Origin: Bog-756 sp050014755
GTDB taxonomy: Bacteria; Actinomycetota; Acidimicrobiia; Acidimicrobiales; RAAP-2
NCBI GenBank assembly: GCA_050014755.1
Contig: JBEKCS010000027.1
Coordinates: forward strand, 1-47,182
DNA length: 47,182 nucleotides
Reading direction: 5' to 3'
Under the pieces are notes generated by a model, which searched no databases, was not told where the DNA came from, and saw only the letters and a list, made by a program, of their open reading frames with translations. Every line of letters starts with the position of its first letter. Within the stretch, counting starts at the first letter, position 1. This document shows, piece by piece, positions 41,061-47,182 of the stretch. A program made the position numbers and the translations under genes.

Positions 41061-41472
41061 CGGCCGGCTCCCCGGCGAACGAAGCACCGGAGTCACCATC
41101 GCTGGCCGGCCTGACCACCCGGTGGACGTCGACGGTAGCGAAGCGCAGTGCCGCACCGACCTCGTCGGCGACGATCTCCACCTTGAACCGCTTCTCGCCC
41201 TCCTCGGTCTCCCAGCTTCGCTGCTCGAGGCGCCCGGTCACGATGACCCGCATCCCCTTGGTCAGGCTGAGGGCCACATTTTCGGCCAGGTCCCGCCAGA
41301 TCACGACGTCGAAGAAGGAGGTCGACTCCTCCCACTCGTTGGTCTCGCGGTTCTGCCACCTCCGGTTGGCCGCCACCCCGAGGTTGGTGGTGGCCTGGCC
41401 GTCGCGGGTGTAGCGGATCTCGGGGTCCCTGGTCAGGTTCCCCACGATCGTCGTCGTCGTTGCGCTGCTCAT
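41053..41472 (-). CDS. ssb: Single-stranded DNA-binding protein
   Basis: A 139-residue OB-fold SSB: TIVGNLTRDPEIRYTRDGQATTNLGVA at the start, then TSFFDVVIWRDLAENVALSLTKGMRVIVTGRLEQRSWE. The C-terminus DGDSGASFAGEPAGE is acidic but lacks the usual DDDIPF-type tip that recruits repair proteins. This points to an actinobacterial paralogue (SsbB-like) rather than the replicative SsbA. Start ATG 41472 has AAGGGAAAC upstream. Confidence 0.94.
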   Translation of the reverse strand: MSSATTTTIVGNLTRDPEIRYTRDGQATTNLGVAANRRWQNRETNEWEESTSFFDVVIWRDLAENVALSLTKGMRVIVTGRLEQRSWETEEGEKRFKVEIVADEVGAALRFATVDVHRVVRPASDGDSGASFAGEPAGE

Positions 41473-41858
41473 CTGTTTCCCTTCGGGTGCACCGGGGTGC
41501 CTCGCCGCCGGGCACCTGAGGCACCGGGCGGGCCGCCCCCACGGGCGACGCAACCACCATGGGGTCAGAACCTGGCGGCCACCTGGCCAGGAACCTTGCC
41601 GGACATGACCCACAGAGAATGACCAGGGAGGACCATTCACGATGCGGAGGATCCAACGATGGCGACAGGCGCCGGTCGACACCTACGGCGACGACGGCAC
41701 CGACGTTGGCGTCGACCCGCGCGGCGAGCTTCCCCGGCCCCGACGGGCAACCCTCCCCGTCCGGCCAGGTCGGATCACTACCATTGGAGCGCTGCCGGCA
41801 GCCGCAGCTCTCGGCACCACCCCGCACATCCCCGCACCGCACCGAAGGACCGCCCCTT
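41473..41858. other. 386-bp region without a convincing gene
   Basis: Contains the divergent start region between ssb and the CoA-transferase remnant. Two short overlapping reading frames (from 41642 and 41659, the first with GGGAGG ahead) give only Arg/Pro-rich sequence. I see no RNA gene; it may include decayed sequence upstream of the remnant. Confidence 0.5.
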
Positions 41859-42137
41859 ATGCCAACGACGTCCCCGGGCCCGCTGCACGGCGTGCGTGTG
41901 CTCGACCTGAGTTCGGTCATCACGGACCCGCCGGCCACGTGGATCCCCGCTGATTTCGGTGCCGACGGGATCACCGTCGAAGACCCGGGAGGGACGCTCA
42001 GCCAAGTCACGACCGTCCGCTGGCCCGAAGCCCGAAGCGGCCGGCACTACGACCAGGTCCCGGCCGAAGCAGGCGACTGGGCAGCCACGACAACAGCCCG
42101 GCGGATCAGGGCGGAGGGATCCGAGGAGGACCGATGA
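41859..42137 (+). pseudogene. Remnant of a CaiB/BaiF-type (class III) CoA-transferase, N-terminus only
   Basis: Residues 8-45 (LHGVRVLDLSSVITDPPAT, ADFGADGITVEDPGG) match the first strand-turn-helix of class III CoA-transferases, which usually run near 400 residues. Here the frame ends at 92 residues after a non-family tail. Some substitutions (ITDPPAT for the usual IAGPxAT) suggest decay. Its stop overlaps the enoyl-CoA hydratase ATG (ATGA), so it may survive as a leader peptide for coupling. Confidence 0.65.
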
Positions 42138-42907
42138 CCGAGAGCAGCGCGGCGTTCGGCGACGTGACCGTAACCGTGGCCGAGGCCCATGTGGCCGAAG
42201 TGGAGATGCACCGACCGCCCGCCAACTACTTCGACTCCGTCCTGCTGTCCGGAGTGGTCGAGGCCGTCGACTGGGCCGCAGCCGCCGGGGCCCGGGCGGT
42301 GGTCCTGTGCTCGGAGGGCAGGCACTTCTGCGCCGGTCTCGACTTCGGTTCGACCGAGAAGCCCGACCCCGAGGCCCTGGCCACCCTCTACGGCGTTGCC
42401 CGGTCCTTGGTCGACAGTCCCCTCCCGATCGTGGTCGCGGTGCAGGGTTCGGCCATCGGCGGCGGCATGGGACTCGCGCTCGCCGGCGACTTCCGGGTGG
42501 CGGCGCCGGCCAGCCGGTTCGCCGCCAACTTCGCCCGGCTCGGGTTCCACCAGGGATTCGGGATCTCATTGACGCTGCCGGCGACGGTCGGGCGCCAGAA
42601 TGCCCTGGACCTGTTGACCACCGGTCGGAGGATCGACGGTGACGAGGCATTGGCCATCGGACTGTGCGACCGCCTGGACGACGATCCCCGTGCCGGTGCC
42701 CGGTGTCTCGCCACCGAGATCGCGGCCTCGGCTCCGTTGGCCGTGCGATCGATTCGGCGCACGCTGCGGGCCGACGTGGTCGGAGGGTTCGCAGCGATGG
42801 TCGACCACGAGCGGGCCGAACAGCTCCGCCTGATGGAGACCGCCGATTTCCGGGAGGGGATCGCCGCGTCGATGGAGCGGCGCCCGCCGGAGTTCACCGG
42901 CGAGTAG
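42134..42907 (+). CDS. Enoyl-CoA hydratase/isomerase family protein
   Basis: A 257-residue crotonase-fold protein. Oxyanion-hole segments are HFCAGLDFG and GSAIGGGMGLALAGD. The usual catalytic pair (both Glu in hydratases) appears changed: the first site reads FAANFARLGFHQGFG, where the P-E is replaced, and the second reads GRQNALDLLTTG, with Asp in place of Glu. So isomerase, hydrolase or altered hydratase activity is more likely than textbook hydration. It follows the CoA-transferase remnant through ATGA. Confidence 0.92.
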   Translation: MTESSAAFGDVTVTVAEAHVAEVEMHRPPANYFDSVLLSGVVEAVDWAAAAGARAVVLCSEGRHFCAGLDFGSTEKPDPEALATLYGVARSLVDSPLPIVVAVQGSAIGGGMGLALAGDFRVAAPASRFAANFARLGFHQGFGISLTLPATVGRQNALDLLTTGRRIDGDEALAIGLCDRLDDDPRAGARCLATEIAASAPLAVRSIRRTLRADVVGGFAAMVDHERAEQLRLMETADFREGIAASMERRPPEFTGE

Positions 42908-42984
42908 CCACTCAGCGGCGACCACGGTGGCGGGCGGCTCGCCGCGAAGAGCACCCGATGCCCGACGGGTGGAACGTGTCCACC

Positions 42985-43020
42985 GGGCTGGCGGGCTGGC
43001 GGGCTGGCGGGCTGGCGGGC
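42985..43020. repeat. 8-bp tandem repeat (GGGCTGGC)4.5
   Basis: Four exact copies plus a half in the space between the convergent hydratase and DUF3501 genes. Confidence 0.9.
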
Positions 43021-43024
43021 AGCC

Positions 43025-43633
43025 TCAGGCGAGGTCGCCGGTCAGTTCCGAACGCGTGGCCTCGGAGAGCACGACTCCCGGCCGTCCGTCCGGGTACTCC
43101 GGATGGTCGATGAGGAGGGTCACTGGGCCGGCGCCGAAGGCAGCGATTTCGTCGCGGGAGAGTGGGAATCGCACGTAATGCACGGCCGACGTGGTCTCAG
43201 CCCGGGTGAGGTGGGACTGATGCTCGACCTCGGGAACCGAACGGACCGTCCTGGTCGCGGAGCCCACACCGATGAGGAGGACGGCTGATCGCTCGATGCC
43301 GACGAGCCTCGGGAGCCACGTTCGGAGCTCATCCTCGGTGGTGAGCTCCAAGAAGAGTGTGGCCGACAGCTCACCCGGACGGGGAAGGAGCCTGTTGTAG
43401 ACGTCGAGCTCGTGCTGGATCTGCTCGTCGGTCGTCATCTTCTCGGCGCGAGCCATCTCTTGGACCTGGAATCGCATGGTCATCCGGTTCTCGAAGGTGA
43501 GGGTCACCACCGGGCCCACCGTGATCCGACGCAGCTTCTTCGTTGCGATGACCGCGCGGCGGAACTCGTCCCGCTCGCGCTCGTAGGTGCGCTGGTCGGT
43601 GATGTCGGCGAGTGTCAGCGGTCCGGTGGTCAT
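43025..43633 (-). CDS. DUF3501 family protein
   Basis: A 202-residue DUF3501 protein: LTLADITDQRTYERERDEFR, then RRITVGPVVTLTFENRMTMRFQVQEMARAEK, with VVLSEATRSEL at the end. The family is unassigned biochemically but is found beside Fe-S oxidoreductases and rubrerythrin, as here. Its ATG overlaps the stop of the Fe-S gene (ATGA). A role in the same peroxide or iron response is inferred from context. Confidence 0.9.
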   Translation of the reverse strand: MTTGPLTLADITDQRTYERERDEFRRAVIATKKLRRITVGPVVTLTFENRMTMRFQVQEMARAEKMTTDEQIQHELDVYNRLLPRPGELSATLFLELTTEDELRTWLPRLVGIERSAVLLIGVGSATRTVRSVPEVEHQSHLTRAETTSAVHYVRFPLSRDEIAAFGAGPVTLLIDHPEYPDGRPGVVLSEATRSELTGDLA

Positions 43634-44970
43634 GCGTCCTCCTCGGGGATTCCGTAAGCCCTGGCCACCAGCTGGATCGGGTGCACCGGGCGGATGCCGG
43701 TCTCCTGATCGATGGCGCCGTTGGCCAGATGGCAGTCACCGCACACGACGTCGTTGCCAGCCGCCCTGACCTCCTTCGCCATGGGACCCGCCACCTTGCG
43801 GGCCAATTCGTAGTTCTCGGCCCGGTATCCCCATGTCCCGTCGATGCCCGAGCAGCGCTGGACCAGCGTGGCCCGTACCCCGGCCACCTTCAGGAGGTCG
43901 CGGCTCTTCAAGCCGATGTGCTGGGCCTGCAGGTGACATGACACGTGGTAGGTGACGTGGTCGGGGACCGCGCCCGAGTCGCGACCGGGGAATTCGGTGT
44001 CCAGGGTTGTCCCTTCGCCCTTGTGGAGCGCCAACAGGTATTCGGCCGGATCGGAGGTGTGCTCGGCCACCGACTCGGCATCCGCGGCGAGAGGCGTGGC
44101 CGCCAGATAGAGCGGGTAGTCCTTCTTGACCACATAGGTGCATGTGGGCTGGGCCACGACGACGTCCCTGCCCGCCCGGACTTCAGCGGCAAGCGCAGTG
44201 ACGTTGGTGGTCGCCGCCTTGGTGAATTCCCTGATGTTTCCCTGGTGGAGCCACGGGGCACCGCAGCACACGGTCCCTCCGGGAAGCGAACACCCCACAC
44301 CGTTGCGCTCGTAGACCTTGACCAGGTCCTGACCGATCGCCGGTTCCATGTACTCGATGAAGCAGGTCGGGAACACCGAGACTTCGCCCTGTCTGACACC
44401 TGCGGCGGCGGACCGCCGCTTGCCCTCGACGCCTCGCCGTGCGAACCAGGTGGAGAACCGGGTACGGGCGAAGGGAGGGAGCAGACGCTGCGAGGCCATC
44501 CCCGACGTCTTCTCCATGAGCTTGCGGGGCAGGGATCCAGGGGTTCTGGTCAGGGCGTTGACCACTGGGGCGGCAGCGGTCGACACCTTGCCCATCAGGT
44601 CGGTCCGCCCGAGGATCTGATCGGTGACCCGCTCCCTCGCCGGCCGCCCGTTGGCATGGCGCACGGCGTGGGCACGCATCATCAGTCGAGGGAAGTCGAG
44701 CTGCCACTCGTGGGGCGGGACGTAAGGACACTTCGGGTAGCAGAGCTTGCACTGGTAGCACTCGTCGACGACCCGGTCCTGCTCGGCCGCCGTCATGGCG
44801 GCCACGTCGCCATCCTTGGCGTCGACGAACGCGAACATCGTGGGGAACGATGGACAGAGGTTGAAGCACAGCCGGCACCCGTGGCACAGATCGAAGACCC
44901 GGCCGAGCTCGGCCCGCAGGTCGCTCTCGTCAAGGTAGGCGGGGTCGTCGGGGGTGTAGGTGGTGGTCAT
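43630..44970 (-). CDS. Fe-S oxidoreductase (GlpC/HdrB-like, CCG domains)
   Basis: A 446-residue protein with two 4Fe-4S clusters near the N-terminus (CHGCRLCFNLCP and CYQCKLCYPKCP) and two CCG-type cysteine domains (CCGAPW near 235 and the CHLQAQHIG/CSGIDGTWG area). This is a cytoplasmic electron-transfer subunit, of the kind that reduces disulfides or quinones. ATG 44970 is the likely start. It lies between rubrerythrin and DUF3501 on the same strand, which suggests it feeds electrons to rubrerythrin in peroxide removal; partner choice is inferred. Confidence 0.93.
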   Translation of the reverse strand: MTTTYTPDDPAYLDESDLRAELGRVFDLCHGCRLCFNLCPSFPTMFAFVDAKDGDVAAMTAAEQDRVVDECYQCKLCYPKCPYVPPHEWQLDFPRLMMRAHAVRHANGRPARERVTDQILGRTDLMGKVSTAAAPVVNALTRTPGSLPRKLMEKTSGMASQRLLPPFARTRFSTWFARRGVEGKRRSAAAGVRQGEVSVFPTCFIEYMEPAIGQDLVKVYERNGVGCSLPGGTVCCGAPWLHQGNIREFTKAATTNVTALAAEVRAGRDVVVAQPTCTYVVKKDYPLYLAATPLAADAESVAEHTSDPAEYLLALHKGEGTTLDTEFPGRDSGAVPDHVTYHVSCHLQAQHIGLKSRDLLKVAGVRATLVQRCSGIDGTWGYRAENYELARKVAGPMAKEVRAAGNDVVCGDCHLANGAIDQETGIRPVHPIQLVARAYGIPEEDA

Positions 44971-45078
44971 GGCTCTTCCTCCCTGCGTCGCCGCGCACCT
45001 CCCGTCAGAGCGGCACGGCACGGCGGGCCGCCGGCCGGGGTGACCGGGGACTGTGCTCCGGTCACCCCTCCAGACGGC

Positions 45079-45498
45079 TCAGGCGACGGACGTGAGACCC
45101 TCCGTGAACCGTCCCGCATGGCTCTTTTCCGCGCGGGCGAGCGTCTCGAACCATTCGGCGATCTCGTCGAATCCCTCGTCGCGCGCGGTCCGGGCGAATC
45201 CCGGGTACATCTCGGAGTACTCGTACGTCTCACCCTCGATCGCCGACTTGAGGTTGTCCTCGGTCGGTCCGACGGCGGCGCCCGTCACCGGGTCACCCAC
45301 CTCGCGTAGGAAGTCGAAGTGGCCGAACGCGTGGCCGGTCTCGCCTTCGGCGACGGAGCGGAAGAGGGCGGCAACGTCCGGGTAGCCCTCGACGTCGGCC
45401 TTCTGGGCAAAATAGAGGTAGCGGCGGTTTGCCTGGCTCTCGCCGGCGAAGGCCTCCTTGAGGTTCGCCTCGGTCTTGCTGTCCTTGAGTGGGGGCAC
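45079..45498 (-). CDS. Rubrerythrin (without rubredoxin domain)
   Basis: A 139-residue four-helix di-iron protein. Metal ligands are seen in two ExxH-type pairs: GESQANRRY with AEGETGHAF, and EGETYEYSE with AEKSHAGRF. The C-terminal rubredoxin domain of classical rubrerythrin is absent, so an outside electron donor is required, plausibly the Fe-S protein downstream. It would reduce hydrogen peroxide. The start is GTG at 45498. Confidence 0.93.
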   Translation of the reverse strand: MPPLKDSKTEANLKEAFAGESQANRRYLYFAQKADVEGYPDVAALFRSVAEGETGHAFGHFDFLREVGDPVTGAAVGPTEDNLKSAIEGETYEYSEMYPGFARTARDEGFDEIAEWFETLARAEKSHAGRFTEGLTSVA

Positions 45499-45603
45499 GG
45501 TGGTCCTTTCTGATTCGGTGGTTCTGGTCTGATTTCGGTCTCGCCCGATACGGTTGGGCGTCGGTCGGACAGTCGGGTCGGATGGGTCTGTGGGGTCAGT
45601 CGG

Positions 45604-46059
45604 TCAGGAAGCGGCGGCCATCCGCCGACCGGTGTCGGGCGCAGCCCGACACGCAGGGCACAGTCCGCGGAAGATCACCTCGGCCGAACCGAGCTCGAAG
45701 CCGAGTTCGGCGCCGTCGGGGATGGACAGCTCGGGAAAATCGACGACCAGATCACGGACGCTTCCACAGCTCCGGCACACCAGATGGTGGTGCGGATCAT
45801 CGACATTGGGGTCGAACCGGGTCATCCCCGTCCCGACGTCGAGGGCGACGATCTCACCGAGCTCGGAGAGGTCGTGGAGGGTCTGGTAGACGGTCTTCAG
45901 CGAGATCGTCTCCATCTCGAGCACGGCCGCGGCATGGATGGTTTCGGCCGACGGGTGCGTCTCGTCGCCTTGGAGAATCCGAAAGATGCACTGCCGCTGG
46001 GCCGTCACCTTACGACCGGAGTTCCGGAACAGCTCGGTCAACTCCTCGGGCGTGCGCAC
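45604..46059 (-). CDS. Fur family transcriptional regulator (PerR-like)
   Basis: A 151-residue Fur-type repressor. The N-terminal winged helix contains VTAQRQCIFRIL and THPSAETIHAAAV; the metal region has HHHLVCRSCG and a late CPAC, so the structural zinc site (two CxxC) is present. Position in front of rubrerythrin suggests a peroxide-sensing, PerR-like role. The GTG at 46059 lies where transcription from the promoter at 46066-46095 should begin, so the mRNA may be leaderless. The upstream 15-bp box suggests self-regulation. Confidence 0.92.
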   Translation of the reverse strand: MRTPEELTELFRNSGRKVTAQRQCIFRILQGDETHPSAETIHAAAVLEMETISLKTVYQTLHDLSELGEIVALDVGTGMTRFDPNVDDPHHHLVCRSCGSVRDLVVDFPELSIPDGAELGFELGSAEVIFRGLCPACRAAPDTGRRMAAAS

Positions 46060-46065
46060 CGTCGC

Positions 46066-46095
46066 ATGATAACACCAGGAATTGTTAGTTGACAA
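46066..46095 (-). promoter_or_regulatory. Promoter of the Fur-family gene
   Basis: On the minus strand TTGTCA (46095-46090) and TATCAT (46071-46066), 18 bp apart. The -10 ends 6 bp before GTG 46059. The -35 lies inside the Fur-type box. Confidence 0.55.
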
Positions 46096-46104
46096 TCATT
46101 GTAG
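46090..46104. promoter_or_regulatory. Fur/PerR-type 7-1-7 box
   Basis: TGACAATCATTGTAG has a perfect inner ACAAT-C-ATTGT palindrome and fits the 7-1-7 plan of Fur-family boxes. It overlaps the -35 of the Fur-family gene and faces glpD on the other side. Confidence 0.6.
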
Positions 46105-46179
46105 ATTCCTCCCGCCCCTACTGTCAGGCCTGCTCCGGAGCCTCCGGGCCGCTCCCCAGACGTGTGGCAGGCTTTGCCC

Positions 46180-47182
<1,003 letters not shown>

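Noticed and set aside
41642..41953. Small gene upstream of the CoA-transferase remnant with a GGGAGG motif
   Set aside because: The product is Arg/Pro-rich with no recognisable domain and overlaps the remnant in another frame.

Overview
The window reads as chromosome of a high-GC actinobacterium, most likely of the class Acidimicrobiia. Reasons: strong G+C bias, dense gene packing with many ATGA/GTGA overlaps, frequent GTG starts, an F420-type luciferase-like oxidoreductase, a wax ester synthase/DGAT, and an exported protein ending in GYWLVGADGGVFAFGDA repeats, a repeat I associate with this class. This placement is inference; no rRNA gene is present.

Layout. 1-11.4 kb: mixed housekeeping and catabolic genes (aldose epimerase, SurE, two alpha/beta hydrolases, nitrilase-type amidohydrolase, FAH-family hydrolase with ArfB, SDR, GNAT, Mug glycosylase, DsbA/FrnE, LLM oxidoreductase) with a 23-bp tandem repeat and a long hairpin between divergent genes. 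11.5-20.4 kb: a lipid/steroid-type catabolic block. A leftward run (two acyl-CoA dehydrogenases, VOC protein, rhodanese, DUF4031, thiolase-like TLP1) diverges from a rightward thiolase, and a sequence fitting the KstR sterol-regulator consensus lies between them. A P450 with its ferredoxin follows. 20.6-23.2 kb: a large secreted or anchored repeat protein. 23.3-28.3 kb: a leftward operon of two acyl-CoA ligases, an EthD-like protein and an SDR. 28.4-30.7 kb: AIM24 and WS/DGAT, the latter apparently starting at ACG. 30.7-40.1 kb: a leftward operon fadE30-ipdF-fadD3-ADH-nucleoside hydrolase, whose first three genes closely resemble the mycobacterial genes for steroid C/D-ring (HIP) degradation. 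40.2-47.2 kb: MsrB, SSB with a small partner, a CoA-transferase remnant coupled to an enoyl-CoA hydratase, a peroxide/iron cluster (DUF3501, Fe-S oxidoreductase, rubrerythrin, Fur/PerR-type regulator with its own box), and the start of glpD.

The most striking structure is a 3,457-bp transposon (34568-38024) inside the fadE30-ipdF-fadD3 operon, inserted exactly at the fadD3 start codon. It has 16-bp terminal inverted repeats (15/16 identical), a 9-bp target duplication (CATCGTCCT), subterminal GGTGCA repeats, and visibly lower G+C. It carries an IS4-type (YREK) transposase with an N-terminal SWIM zinc finger, a trypsin-like protein, a 51-residue zinc ribbon, a winged-helix/coiled-coil protein and a complete tRNA-Gln(CUG) gene preceded by a long hairpin. 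I know of no described element with this gene set.

How it fits together: the ACAD pair, thiolase, P450/ferredoxin, ligases, SDRs and the HIP genes suggest growth on sterols or similar polycyclic lipids. The transposon has separated fadD3 and the genes behind it from their ancestral promoter, so that step may now depend on the transposon's left end.
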